The notes below the pieces were generated by a model. It ran no database searches. It saw only the letters and a list, made by a program, of their open reading frames with translations, and had not been told where the DNA came from. This document shows, piece by piece, positions 54,892 through 64,000 of a stretch of 64,000 bases of DNA. Every line of letters starts with the position of its first letter. Position 1 is the first letter of the stretch. Origin of the DNA: Paenibacillus sp. 453mf (GTDB lineage: Bacteria; Bacillota; Bacilli; Paenibacillales; Paenibacillaceae). A program made the position numbers and the translations under genes. Where the stretch lies: contig NZ_FPAC01000001.1 in the NCBI RefSeq assembly GCF_900116105.1, positions 1,292,862 through 1,356,861 on the forward strand, given 5' to 3'.

Positions 54892-55767
54892 ATGATGAAG
54901 ATCCAATCCAAAATGATATTGCTGCTGCTGCTTACATTCACGATTGCAGGTTGTGCTCAAACTAATGAAGCAGACCCAGTCCCTGAACCCGGAGTTGACC
55001 AGGGAATCGTAGAACCGAATGAGCCCGAGGTAGAAGTGAAGGAAGCCAAAGGAACTCTTACAGGTCTTGCTGATCCGCACACGGTTGAGATTGTAATAGA
55101 TGGCGAGCCGACAGCCTTTCAGTTAGGCGAGGGAATGCAGGCTGCCATTGCGGAGGTGGGAGAGAACAGCGTCCTTGAATTTAAATATGAAGAGCGGCCG
55201 ATTGAAGGCGAGGATACGTTACAGCAGCGGGTTCTCATTGAGATTATAAGTTCTGCACAGGGAAGCGAGGGTCCTGATACGGCAGAGCCAAAAACGCCGG
55301 GAGACGAACGACCTTCTGTTACAGAGATTGAACTACAGCTTGAGGGTATGACTGAGCAGAAAGAAGCAGAGCTGGTAAAAGCAGCTGATGGATATTCACT
55401 GTATGTATTTGATATATTCACCTTCAATCCAGAGACAGGTGTGCTGTCCATGGATGTCGATCCAAGCTATGAGGTGAAGATTGGTCAGCAGAGCGGAGAT
55501 ACCGAGCTTGCACAGTTAAAAGAAGAGGGGATGACTAAGCTCTCAGCATTTGGAGCAGTTGAAGAGCTGGAGCATGATAGCATTCATGATGCAAGCCTGT
55601 TTCTAAAAGTTCGGGAAGAAGCTACTGGAGACTCTTACGAATATATCGTTAAGGATATGGATGGTACTTGGTTTATATATGAGGTTGCAATACCGCAAGG
55701 AGAACCGACGGAAGGATTTAAACCACATGCTTATGCTTCCATAAATACAATTGAGCTTGATCAGTAG
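54892..55767 (+). CDS. Lipoprotein with GerMN-like C-terminal region, function unknown
   Basis: A 291-aa exported lipoprotein. The lipobox is TIAGC with Cys21, followed by an acidic Pro/Glu-rich linker (about 25-50). The next 70 residues, about 50-115, contain GTLTGLADPHTVEIVIDGEP and form a small domain seen repeatedly in Paenibacillus lipoproteins. A second acidic linker leads to a C-terminal alpha/beta region of about 140 residues. ATG 54892 has AGGAGGTG directly upstream; the longer frame to 54733 is unsupported. The GerMN resemblance is weak and I would not rely on it. Confidence 0.8.
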   Translation: MMKIQSKMILLLLLTFTIAGCAQTNEADPVPEPGVDQGIVEPNEPEVEVKEAKGTLTGLADPHTVEIVIDGEPTAFQLGEGMQAAIAEVGENSVLEFKYEERPIEGEDTLQQRVLIEIISSAQGSEGPDTAEPKTPGDERPSVTEIELQLEGMTEQKEAELVKAADGYSLYVFDIFTFNPETGVLSMDVDPSYEVKIGQQSGDTELAQLKEEGMTKLSAFGAVEELEHDSIHDASLFLKVREEATGDSYEYIVKDMDGTWFIYEVAIPQGEPTEGFKPHAYASINTIELDQ

Positions 55768-55775
55768 TTTGTGTG

Positions 55776-55808
55776 AAGGTCCGATACCGATTAATGGTTC
55801 GGACCTTT
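55776..55808. terminator. Bidirectional terminator between convergent genes
   Basis: Stem AAGGTCCGA / TCGGACCTT with an inner ACC/GGT pair, between the lipoprotein and the AraC regulator genes. Confidence 0.85.
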
Positions 55809-55863
55809 ACTCTTGGTGAGATGAACTCTATGAATAGCTCTGATCGATATTCTGGAGTTATCA

Positions 55864-56730
55864 CTACATAAACAGACGCTTCCGAAAATTTCGTGGTGAT
55901 ATGCCCTCCTGTTTAGTGAAGCAGGATGTGAAGTATGCAGCTTGGTTAAAGCCGACTTCCTCAGCAACCCGGCTAATGGAGAGATCTGTTTGCAGCAGCA
56001 GCAGCTTTGCCTGTTCGATGCGGTAATGCAGTAAATACTCGACGGGTGAACGATTGAATTCCTTCTGCATGCATCGTGCGATATAGACAGGGTGAAAGTT
56101 GATACGTTCTCCCATGGTCTGCGCTTTAAATTCCTCACGATAATGTTTACGTATATAAGCAGCGGCCTTACTGGCACAGGCGGAGGATGGCGAGGAGATC
56201 GGCGGCTCTAGTGCCCCGGCCAGCTGCTCCATCAGCTCTTGAAAAACAAGCTGCTGCTTCCATAAGGATTGAGTATGATGACCATGCTGTACGAGTCCTG
56301 TTAATGTTCGAAGCAATGCCTCTGTTTTGTCTATGCTTGGCAGCGTGCCGAACTGAGGGATATTTACCGTGAAGTAATTCGGCACCATTAACTGCAGCTC
56401 GGAAGAATCATGGCTGGGAAGCTTCAGAGATGACGAATCCGTGCTCCACGAGCCAGACGATTGAAAGTGCAGCCAGTAATAGGTTGTATCCTCTGAGCAT
56501 TCTTTCGTTCCGTAATGATGCGCATCCGGCCTTAGAATCAAATATTTACCTGTGCTAATGTGATAGGCAGTACCGTTCTCCGTGACGTCAAGCTCCCCAG
56601 AGATAACAACGAGCAAATCAAATATGCCGATGTTCTTACGGTTTGGGTGCTTACCCGCCATCGGTCCATTACAGATCCCGCTCATGATATATTCCGGCAG
56701 CGGAGGAACCGAAAAATGAAGAATAGTCAT
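55864..56730 (-). CDS. AraC-family transcription regulator
   Basis: A 288-aa regulator. The N-terminal cupin-like sensor (about 10-100) has FDLLVVISGELDVTENGTAY and ILRPDAHHYG. The C-terminal double helix-turn-helix (about 190-285) has INFHPVYIARCMQKEFNRSP and LSISRVAEEVGFNQAAYFTSCFTKQEGISPRNFRK in the usual order. It is divergent from the MATE exporter, which it may control. Effector unknown; cupin AraC proteins often sense sugars. Confidence 0.92.
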   Translation of the reverse strand: MTILHFSVPPLPEYIMSGICNGPMAGKHPNRKNIGIFDLLVVISGELDVTENGTAYHISTGKYLILRPDAHHYGTKECSEDTTYYWLHFQSSGSWSTDSSSLKLPSHDSSELQLMVPNYFTVNIPQFGTLPSIDKTEALLRTLTGLVQHGHHTQSLWKQQLVFQELMEQLAGALEPPISSPSSACASKAAAYIRKHYREEFKAQTMGERINFHPVYIARCMQKEFNRSPVEYLLHYRIEQAKLLLLQTDLSISRVAEEVGFNQAAYFTSCFTKQEGISPRNFRKRLFM

Positions 56731-56891
56731 ATTAAAAGCCCTTTCATATCCTTAGGTTTGAATATTATAAGTTTGAGTTCATAAAATGATATTATCCTTT
56801 TAGTATACCATCTATAATTTGAAAATGTTGAGGCGTTCGGATCGATTTTTAGATAAACGCTTATTTTGTTGTGGAGGTTGGAATATTAGAT

Positions 56892-58271
56892 ATGGATAAT
56901 AAAAAGTTTACGTTATGGGTGCTGGCATGGCCCATATTTATTGAACTGTTTCTGCAGTTTCTGCTCGGAGCAGTTGATACATTAATGGTAAGCCGGATTT
57001 CCGATGATGCCGTTGCCGTTGTCGGTTTCTCCAATCAGCTGTTTCAGGCAATGACCGTGTTGTTTACAACGATCGCCAGCGGAGCAGGGATTCTGATTGC
57101 CCAGAAGCTGGGCTCAGGCAAGATGCAAGATGCCCGAATTATCGGTATTATGGCTTTTAGCGTGACTACGCTGATCGGCATTCTATGCAGTGTCGTTCTG
57201 TTTGTGTTTCCAGAACAGATTTCTTCCATGCTGCAGCTCCCAGCAGGATTGCTTCCGCTCGCAGGGACTTACATTTCGATCGTAGGCGGAGGTATGGTGC
57301 TTGTGTCCATGATGGCGACGATGAGCACTGTGATTCGGAATACAGGGAATACGAAGGGGCCGATGTATGTTGCAATTGGGATGAATATCATTCACGTCTT
57401 CTTTAACTATGGCTTCATATTCGGGGCCTTCGGTTTCCCACAGTGGGGACTCACCGGGGTAGCTATATCAACGGTTGTAAGTCGCCTTCTGGCTGTATTG
57501 TTGCTGTTCTACATGTACCTTCGCTCATTTGATTATAAGATTCAATGGAAGGAATTCCGGATTTTTAACAAGCCTTTGTTTGGCGAGATTATGAAGATTG
57601 GCTGGCCGCTGGGAGTCAATTCCTCTTGCTGGGTCTTTACACAGCTCATCCTGTACTCGTTTATCGCAACACTAGGATCTGCGGAACTGGCAGCCAGAAC
57701 ATACATGAATACACTGGAGTCATTCTGTTTCCTGCTCGGTTCATCCATTGCAATGGCAGCCCAAATTCAAATTGCTCATTTGTTTGGTGCAGGAAGAATT
57801 CAGGAGGCATACCGCAGCGCCTACAGGGCACTAGGCATCGGGGCGATATATGTTGTAGTTAATGCGTTCATACTCTTTGTATTCGGAAGACATATATTAG
57901 GCCTGTTTACCGATGATCAGACCATTATTGCAATTGGAGCCTCGTTACTAGGGATGAATCTAATATTGCAGCCGGGGAAAATGCTCAATATGGCACTCGG
58001 CAGTTCGCTAAATGCGATTGGAGATACGAGGTTCACGATGTATATCTCATTAGGATCGATGTGGATTGTAGCTACCGGTCTCTCTTACGTTCTTGGAGTT
58101 CACATGGGATGGGGACTGGTCGGAATCTATTCCTGCATGATCGCTGACGAATATTTGAGAGGCATCCTTTCTTATTATAGATGGAGGGGAAAGAAATATT
58201 TGAAGAAGGCAGAAGTGAGCAGCAACGAAGCTGTAACCCCTCCGTCTCTTGAAACGATAGCAGCAACATAA
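56892..58271 (+). CDS. MATE family efflux transporter
   Basis: A 459-aa multidrug and toxin extrusion protein with about twelve membrane segments in two related halves (LAWPIFIELFLQFLLGAVDTLMVSRISDDAVAVVGFSNQ is the family start; MKIGWPLGVNSSCWVFTQLI opens the second half). ATG 56892 is used; GGAGG lies 14 bases upstream, which is long, and an in-frame GTG at 56871 has no ribosome site. Cation-coupled drug or metabolite export is expected. Terminator at 58293. Confidence 0.93.
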   Translation: MDNKKFTLWVLAWPIFIELFLQFLLGAVDTLMVSRISDDAVAVVGFSNQLFQAMTVLFTTIASGAGILIAQKLGSGKMQDARIIGIMAFSVTTLIGILCSVVLFVFPEQISSMLQLPAGLLPLAGTYISIVGGGMVLVSMMATMSTVIRNTGNTKGPMYVAIGMNIIHVFFNYGFIFGAFGFPQWGLTGVAISTVVSRLLAVLLLFYMYLRSFDYKIQWKEFRIFNKPLFGEIMKIGWPLGVNSSCWVFTQLILYSFIATLGSAELAARTYMNTLESFCFLLGSSIAMAAQIQIAHLFGAGRIQEAYRSAYRALGIGAIYVVVNAFILFVFGRHILGLFTDDQTIIAIGASLLGMNLILQPGKMLNMALGSSLNAIGDTRFTMYISLGSMWIVATGLSYVLGVHMGWGLVGIYSCMIADEYLRGILSYYRWRGKKYLKKAEVSSNEAVTPPSLETIAAT

Positions 58272-58292
58272 TTGAAATGCTCGTTCAACGAA

Positions 58293-58327
58293 GAGTCCGT
58301 CTTAGTATAAGACAGGGCTCTTTATTT
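58293..58327 (+). terminator. Terminator of the MATE gene
   Basis: Stem GAGTCCGTCTTA / TAAGACAGGGCTC, one bulge, loop GTA, then TTTATTT. Confidence 0.8.
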
Positions 58328-58550
58328 GTTTCGCCCACGATTGACATAAACATTGACATGCTGCTGTATAAATTACAAAATGCCCGTTTCTTCTCTAATG
58401 CCAGCGATCTAACTCTTTATTGATACTTATATGAAATATATATTGACATGATATGGTGTGTTCGGACTATAATAACTCAATGTAGGGAGAATGAAGTTAA
58501 TTTATATGACGCAATGAAAAGTAAAAGTATAAATTCCGGGAGGTTTGCAA

Positions 58551-60029
58551 ATGGAGTCATTTGTTAATTGGTTAAACGGTATTATATGGAGCGATGCATT
58601 AATTTATCTTTGTTTAGCGACAGGACTCTTTTATACTTTTGCAACACGTTTTATGCAGGTAAGAATGATTAAGGATATGTTTAAGCTGATGTTTAAAGGA
58701 AAAAGCTCTGATGCGGGAATATCTTCCTTCCAAGCCTTATCCATGGCTTTGGCGGGAAGAGTCGGAACAGGAAATATCGCAGGTGTAGCAACTGCCATCG
58801 CTTTTGGCGGACCGGGTGCGGTATTTTGGATGTGGCTGATTGCCTTCCTTGGTGCAGGATCTGCATTTGTCGAAGCAGCGCTGGGCCAAGTGTATAAGAC
58901 GAAGCAGGATGGACAATTTCGCGGAGGCCCTGCATATTACATCGAAAAAGGACTGAATATGAAATGGTATGCGGTCTTGTTTGCAATCGTGACCGTATTG
59001 GCTACTGGTCTGCTTCTGCCAGGTGTTCAAGCGAATAGTATCGCTTCGGGAATGTCAACGGCATTTAATATTGATCCTGTCGTTACTGGCATCATTCTTG
59101 TAGTTCTTCTGGCGGTCATTATCTTTGGCGGGGTTAAGCGGATTGCCAATGTCGCCCAAGTAGCGGTTCCATTTATGGCGGCAGGATATATCATAATGGC
59201 AGTCCTTATTGTGATCGTGAATTTCTCTGAAATTCCAGCAGTATTGAGCATGATTTTCTCAAGCGCATTTGGAGCGCATGCTGCCTTTGGCGGTATTTTA
59301 GGGGCTGCGATTAGCTGGGGTGTTAAGCGTGGAATTTATTCCAATGAAGCAGGACAGGGAACAGCGCCGCATGCGGCAGCCGCTGCAGAAGTATCCCATC
59401 CTGCGAAGCAAGGCTTGGTGCAGGCATTTTCAATCTATATTGATACGCTGTTTGTATGTACTGCAACGGCATTCATGATATTGGTCACAGGAATGTACAA
59501 TGTTATCCCAGAAGGAACAGCACCGATTGTGAATAATCTGGGGGATGTTAGTCCAGGTCCAGATTTCACGATCAAGGCTGTTGAGACCTTCATGCCAGGT
59601 TTTGGTGCACCGTTCATTGCGATTGCGCTGTTATTCTTTGCTTTCACAACCATCATGGCCTACTATTATATGGCTGAAACTAATCTTGCTTATATTAATC
59701 AAAAAACGCGCCGGATTTGGTTAGAATATGTGCTCAAATTGGTAATATTAGGCGCCACATTCTACGGAAGTGTGAAGACAGCGAGCCTTGCATGGGGACT
59801 CGGAGATATAGGCGTTGGCAGTATGGCATGGCTGAATATTATTGCGATTCTTCTACTCACCAAGCCTGCCCTCAAAGTGCTTAGAGATTATGAAGCCCAG
59901 AAGAAAGAGGGCAAAGACCCCGTATTCGATCCAGTTAAGCTGGGTATTCGAAATGCAGAGTTTTGGGAAAAGGAATACGTTCCAGACCCGCCTGCAGATA
60001 AGCCGAGCAACAACACGTTGAATTTCTAA
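58551..60029 (+). CDS. Alanine/glycine:cation symporter (AGCS family)
   Basis: A 492-aa sodium- or proton-coupled amino-acid symporter like Bacillus AlsT. Family signatures: SSFQALSMALAGRVGTGNIAGVATAIAFGGPGAVFWMW (binding region of the first repeat), KQDGQFRGGPAYYIEKGL, and GVKRGIYSNEAGQGTAPHAAAAAEVSHPAKQG. About eleven helices. ATG 58551 follows GGGAGG by seven bases. Uptake of alanine, glycine or glutamine-type substrates. Single unit, terminator at 60087. Confidence 0.96.
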   Translation: MESFVNWLNGIIWSDALIYLCLATGLFYTFATRFMQVRMIKDMFKLMFKGKSSDAGISSFQALSMALAGRVGTGNIAGVATAIAFGGPGAVFWMWLIAFLGAGSAFVEAALGQVYKTKQDGQFRGGPAYYIEKGLNMKWYAVLFAIVTVLATGLLLPGVQANSIASGMSTAFNIDPVVTGIILVVLLAVIIFGGVKRIANVAQVAVPFMAAGYIIMAVLIVIVNFSEIPAVLSMIFSSAFGAHAAFGGILGAAISWGVKRGIYSNEAGQGTAPHAAAAAEVSHPAKQGLVQAFSIYIDTLFVCTATAFMILVTGMYNVIPEGTAPIVNNLGDVSPGPDFTIKAVETFMPGFGAPFIAIALLFFAFTTIMAYYYMAETNLAYINQKTRRIWLEYVLKLVILGATFYGSVKTASLAWGLGDIGVGSMAWLNIIAILLLTKPALKVLRDYEAQKKEGKDPVFDPVKLGIRNAEFWEKEYVPDPPADKPSNNTLNF

Positions 60030-60086
60030 CTTATATCATCATGGCATGAGTGACATATGTTTGGGATCATTCAATGATCCACAGCA

Positions 60087-60123
60087 ATCCTCGTTTCTCG
60101 AAAGAGAGGCGGGGATTTTTTTG
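60087..60123 (+). terminator. Terminator of the AGCS symporter gene
   Basis: Stem ATCCTCGTTTCTC / GAGAGGCGGGGAT with a GAAA tetraloop, followed by seven T. Confidence 0.92.
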
Positions 60124-60261
60124 CTATATATTTCAGGATCGTTCATTTTGGGATTTATGCAAAATTCTTATTTCTAAACATTAAATTAATGAAGTAAAAC
60201 CTATAATTCATCGGGTATGTCGTGGAATCTCTTTGCGATAAGATGTTCCTAGATTAGAATC

Positions 60262-60501
60262 ATGCCAAATCGGCAGAGTATTGATGGTTTAGACGCTATA
60301 GCTGATGGCATGAAAAAGCGCATAGCTATGTTCAGTCCGTGGTCTGCTCCTTATGTGGAGCAATTACTGTTCGAATATAAGCTGGCTGTAGACGATACCA
60401 CACTTGCAAGTCCTAAAGGAGCTTTCATCCGTGCCCAAACCGCTGTTATGCTTAGGCTGCTCTTGGAAGGCAGTAAATTATATAAGAAGCTTACTATGTA
60501 G
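60262..60501 (+). CDS. Small protein of unknown function
   Basis: A 79-aa open frame on the plus strand, starting MPNRQSIDGLDAIADGMKKR. It looks helical and basic at both ends. Codon use is like the neighbours, and a weak terminator hairpin follows. No clear ribosome site precedes ATG 60262, which lowers confidence. No family recognised. Confidence 0.45.
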   Translation: MPNRQSIDGLDAIADGMKKRIAMFSPWSAPYVEQLLFEYKLAVDDTTLASPKGAFIRAQTAVMLRLLLEGSKLYKKLTM

Positions 60502-60505
60502 GATA

Positions 60506-60540
60506 GACCATCGCCTTTTATAGGGGGTGGTCTTCTCATT
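60506..60540 (+). terminator. Possible weak terminator
   Basis: Imperfect stem GACCATCGCC / GGGGGTGGTC followed by TTCTCATTT. Confidence 0.4.
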
Positions 60541-60666
60541 TCACCCATTTTCATCATATTTTTAATTTGACACTTAAATACATCGCTCATTACAATAAAC
60601 ACACCTATATGTAAACGCTACCATATAGGATAACGGTAAGTCAGCAATTATAAGGGGGGACTTTGG

Positions 60667-62292
60667 ATGCAGTCTACATATACAGCTATATTAGTGGATG
60701 ACGAGGTATTTACCCGCAAAGGATTAATGAAGATCGTTGATTGGGAATCATGTGGATTTCGTATCGTCGGAGAGGCCGACAATGGTGAAGATGCCCTAAG
60801 TCTGATTAGAGAATCGTCGCCTGATGTAGTTATTACGGATATTCGAATGCCCGTTCTTGATGGGATGGGATTAATCCGTCAGGTGATAAGTGAAGAGGAA
60901 AATGAAGGAACCAGACCATCCTTTATCATTGTGAGCGGCTATGATGACTTCAGTTATGCACAGCAAGCGGTCAGATATGGAGTTCATGATTTTATTTTGA
61001 AGCCGATTGATGAAGAAGAGTTCCACACTACGCTCAAAAAATTAAGTCTGCGTATTCAGCAGGAACGGACTGCAGAACATTTGAATCAAAGTTTGAATTC
61101 AAGTATGCTGATGGATCTCATCCTGAATGAGAAAGGAGAACCCGGTGCTTATCGAGAGTGGGAGAAGCGTTTAAATATGGACACGGGTGAAGAGATCTAC
61201 TATGTGTTTGCAGAAATAAATGATATCTTCCATCTGTCTGCTGATAGACAGTCTGACATTATTCAACAATGCAAAGCACATATACTGAGATGGCTTCAGC
61301 ATGTGACTTGTGCTGATCGTGTGTACTTGCAGGAGCACCGTAACCGATTTGGCTTCATTATAACGAAGCGAATGCTGTCCATGTTCAGTAACAATATACG
61401 AAATTTGCTGGAGCACCTTCAAACCGAAGTAAAACTAGAAGGACGATTGTTCTTATATACCGGTAAGCGTGTTCAAGGGATAGCGAGCATCCGTGAATCC
61501 TACGAAAGTGCTAAGCAGGCTTTGCTCTATAAATTTATTTATGATGATACAGGGATCGTCATCCTGGATGATAATCACCATTCAGCTTTAAAGTACCTGC
61601 CACTTGAAGAGCAAATGTATAGACGAGTCATGGAACAGATTGAAGAATCCGATATGGAGTCACTTCCTGTCACTATAGAATCCATGTTTCGGAGCTTCCA
61701 GGAGAAAAATTATGCACCAGAAGCGATGAAGATGAACATTCATCAATGTGTCAATCATGCTGTAAAAGTGCTGAAGGACATGGGAGGAGATGAAGACCGG
61801 CTAGATGCATGGGTTCCCATGACTTCCTGGTACGACCACAATCTCTCTTTGAAGGCAATCCGCGATTTATTCACGAAATTTGCTGCAGAGAGTGCACTCT
61901 ATATCGCTGAGCTTCGCAAGGAGCAAGGAACACGGGGTATCCATAAGATCAAGCTATATATAGATAGTCATTTTCAAGACAATATCAGTCTCAAGAGCAT
62001 TGCGGGTGTGTTCTACATGAATCCTGTGTATCTTGGTCAGCGGTTCAAAAAAACATATGGATTATATTTCAATGATTACTTGCTCCACCTTCGAATCCAG
62101 GAGGCAAAGAAGCTGCTTAGACAGACAGACTTACGAATTTACGAAATTGCAGAACGCGTCGGTTACGGCAATTCGGATTATTTTGTCACTCAATTTGAGA
62201 AGCTCATGCAGATGAGTCCTAGTGATTACCGCCAAGGTCTGCTGAAGGAAGGCAAGTCAGAGGAGAAACCACATGAAGCCAAGCCTGAATAA
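60667..62292 (+). CDS. YesN-type response regulator (receiver plus AraC domain)
   Basis: A 541-aa response regulator. The receiver (1-125) has the acidic pair in LVDDEVF, phosphoacceptor Asp in VVITDIRMP and Lys in FILKPIDEEE. A central 290-residue region of the Paenibacillus YesN type follows. The C-terminal AraC helix-turn-helix (about 430-530) contains ISLKSIAGVFYMNPVYLGQRFKK and LRIYEIAERVGYGNSDYFVTQFEKL. GGGGGG lies 9 bases before ATG. It overlaps the histidine kinase gene by 20 bases, so the pair is translationally coupled. Such pairs usually control a sugar ABC importer, presumably beyond the right edge. Confidence 0.95.
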   Translation: MQSTYTAILVDDEVFTRKGLMKIVDWESCGFRIVGEADNGEDALSLIRESSPDVVITDIRMPVLDGMGLIRQVISEEENEGTRPSFIIVSGYDDFSYAQQAVRYGVHDFILKPIDEEEFHTTLKKLSLRIQQERTAEHLNQSLNSSMLMDLILNEKGEPGAYREWEKRLNMDTGEEIYYVFAEINDIFHLSADRQSDIIQQCKAHILRWLQHVTCADRVYLQEHRNRFGFIITKRMLSMFSNNIRNLLEHLQTEVKLEGRLFLYTGKRVQGIASIRESYESAKQALLYKFIYDDTGIVILDDNHHSALKYLPLEEQMYRRVMEQIEESDMESLPVTIESMFRSFQEKNYAPEAMKMNIHQCVNHAVKVLKDMGGDEDRLDAWVPMTSWYDHNLSLKAIRDLFTKFAAESALYIAELRKEQGTRGIHKIKLYIDSHFQDNISLKSIAGVFYMNPVYLGQRFKKTYGLYFNDYLLHLRIQEAKKLLRQTDLRIYEIAERVGYGNSDYFVTQFEKLMQMSPSDYRQGLLKEGKSEEKPHEAKPE

Positions 62293-64000
62293 TGTAAGGC
62301 TGCGGGACAAGATGCTGCTTCTTTATTTTCTGGCGGTATTCCTGCCGATTCTTGCAACGAATATCATCTTCTATACCAGGGTGACGGATAACGTAAAGAA
62401 CCAGAGAATTCAAGATATCAACCTGACACTAACCCAGATAAAAAATGAATTCACCCGGGAGCTTCAAGATACACTCGAAATTTCCTCCGAATTCTACACG
62501 GATCACATGCTATACGAGATTATAGAAACATCATATCCCCATCCAGCCCAGTATATTACCGCATACGATTCTTACCTCAGGCGCATTTTGCATTCAGGAA
62601 GTGCAGTCTATAACACTGTTGAAGGAATAACGGTATATTCAGACAACCCTACACTCTTGTATTCCGGAGGGATTAGCCTTATAGATGATGCTGTGAAAAA
62701 AGAGCCCTGGTATGAACAGATCATGTCTGCAGAACAGACACAGCCGCTGATCATACGACATGGTGAGAATAACCAGCAGGGCAAGATGAGTGTTATTCGA
62801 AAGATGGATTATTATTACTCACAAAATGAATATACCAAGCTGCTCAAAGTCGATGTCCGAATGTCTACAATTCGTCAGATTCTTGGCAATCGTCAGCTTC
62901 AGGGGAATGTATATCTATTGAACGGCAGTGGGGAGATTGAGTATACGACGGATCCTCATGTCAATGTATCAAAGGGGGCTGTTTCCTATGCAGATATTGA
63001 GCTGCCGGATGAATATCTGGAGTTTCAGACGCCTTCATTTATGACGAATCATCTAAACAGCTGGACCATTGCAGCAGCAATCTCTAAAGATGTTGTTCTC
63101 TATGAAGTACGCCAATCCCGCAATTTTATCATTACCTTGACTTGCTTGAACTTCTTGCTGCCAACCATTGTGTTGATCTGGATCAGCCGTTCCATGAATG
63201 TTCGGCTCATTCGTATTCTGAAGCACATGAAGAGGGTCAAGAATCAGCATTATGACACCATTAACGATTCAGAAACGACCGATGAAATTGGTCAGCTTAC
63301 ATATGAGTTTAATCGGATGACGCTGCAGCTGAAGAGCTTAATTAATGATGTGTATGTGGCTGACATTCAGAAGAAAAATCTAGAGATTGAACGAAAGGAA
63401 GCTCAGCTTAACGCGCTGCAAAGTCAGATCAATCCGCATTTTCTGTTTAATACACTGGAAACGATTCGGATGCGCAGTCTCATGAAAGAAGAGGAAGAAA
63501 CCTCAAAGATTATACACAACCTGGCCAAAATCTTACGTAATTCTCTAGTGTGGAAGCGTGACATGGTCACCTTGAGGGAAGAAGTGGAATTCATTCATTG
63601 TTTCCTGGAGATCCAGCGGTATCGTTTTGGAGACAGGATTAACTACGAGGTAAAGATCCATCCGGAGGATAAAGACCGATTGATCCCCAAAATGTCGATT
63701 GTCACTTTTGTAGAAAATGCGGCCCTTCATGGAATAGAGCCTGTCAAGCATGGTGGCACCATCAAGGTCAATGTGCAAGTGATTGACGACTTGATGTATT
63801 GCACCATAATGGACAACGGAGCAGGAATGCCAACAGAGCAGGTAAACCGGATTAATGCTTATATGTCGAAGGATGAGGATATGGGCGAGCGGATCGGGAT
63901 ACAGAATGTCATTTATCGAATGAAGCTGTATTATGGGGCGAATTTCAAATTCACGATCGAGAGCGAGCCAGGCATAGGAACATATGTATCTATAATTATT
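62273..64000 (+). CDS. YesM-type sensor histidine kinase, 3' end cut by window
   Basis: At least 576 codons, open to the last base of the window. A membrane segment near residues 14-35 and a second around 283-303 enclose a Cache-like extracellular sensor. After it come a HAMP region, then the His_kinase domain with the phospho-His in LQSQINPHFLFNTLE (near residue 390), and the ATPase domain with VENAALHGIEP (N box), MDNGAGMP (G1) and EPGIGTYVSI (G2). The family is normally about 580-600 aa, so only a few residues are missing. AGAGGAG lies 8 bases before the ATG. Cognate partner is the upstream response regulator. Confidence 0.94.
   Translation, partial: MKPSLNNVRLRDKMLLLYFLAVFLPILATNIIFYTRVTDNVKNQRIQDINLTLTQIKNEFTRELQDTLEISSEFYTDHMLYEIIETSYPHPAQYITAYDSYLRRILHSGSAVYNTVEGITVYSDNPTLLYSGGISLIDDAVKKEPWYEQIMSAEQTQPLIIRHGENNQQGKMSVIRKMDYYYSQNEYTKLLKVDVRMSTIRQILGNRQLQGNVYLLNGSGEIEYTTDPHVNVSKGAVSYADIELPDEYLEFQTPSFMTNHLNSWTIAAAISKDVVLYEVRQSRNFIITLTCLNFLLPTIVLIWISRSMNVRLIRILKHMKRVKNQHYDTINDSETTDEIGQLTYEFNRMTLQLKSLINDVYVADIQKKNLEIERKEAQLNALQSQINPHFLFNTLETIRMRSLMKEEEETSKIIHNLAKILRNSLVWKRDMVTLREEVEFIHCFLEIQRYRFGDRINYEVKIHPEDKDRLIPKMSIVTFVENAALHGIEPVKHGGTIKVNVQVIDDLMYCTIMDNGAGMPTEQVNRINAYMSKDEDMGERIGIQNVIYRMKLYYGANFKFTIESEPGIGTYVSIII

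Overview
The window reads as a chromosomal segment of a Paenibacillus-like Bacillota. Most genes have strong AGGAGG-type ribosome sites and many GTG or TTG starts. Sugar uptake is of the LplB/YtcP/lipoprotein type, two-component systems are of the YesM/YesN type, and fatty-acid degradation genes follow the Bacillus fad set. No rRNA, tRNA, CRISPR array, phage or complete insertion sequence is visible.

Layout. 1-6212: a carbohydrate ABC importer (two permeases and a lipoprotein) with two Gfo/Idh/MocA oxidoreductases, divergent from a membrane regulator cut by the window edge. 6238-12809: housekeeping and single genes (DUF4184, GNAT, a membrane-anchored DUF4179-like protein, YebC/PmpR family, ExoA, isochorismatase family, SGNH hydrolase), with a MITE-like element at 11310-11425. 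12886-13170: a 107-bp tandem repeat. 13169-27067: a fatty-acid beta-oxidation island, etfA-etfB-fadR on the minus strand and fadF, fadN, fadA, fadE, lcfA and a thioesterase on the plus strand. A perfect FadR operator sits in front of fadR, and a 286-bp tandem array lies between fadA and fadE. 27075-32660: BNR-repeat proteins, a small beta-rich protein and two glycosyltransferases, probably a surface or spore-surface module. 32795-43600: csaA, a serine-recombinase-like protein that has lost its catalytic residues, a SulP transporter, a radical SAM protein, redox enzymes, a secreted SLH-amidase and a KatX-like catalase. 43779-44555: a homologue of kanamycin nucleotidyltransferase.

44590-54667 is the most interesting region. 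Two paralogous ureohydrolases flank an ANTAR-domain regulator. Each has its own sigma-A-type promoter and an untranslated leader ending in an intrinsic terminator, and in each leader a small hexaloop hairpin overlaps the terminator arm. That is the architecture of ANTAR antitermination. The second ureohydrolase is followed by a complete dipeptide/oligopeptide-type ABC importer (binding protein, two ATPases, two permeases) and an MFS transporter. I infer an inducible system for uptake and hydrolysis of a guanidino compound, controlled at the RNA level.

54892-64000: a lipoprotein, an AraC regulator divergent from a MATE exporter, an alanine/glycine:sodium symporter, a small orphan ORF and a YesN/YesM-type response regulator and histidine kinase pair, the kinase cut by the right edge. 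About twenty intrinsic terminators separate these units.
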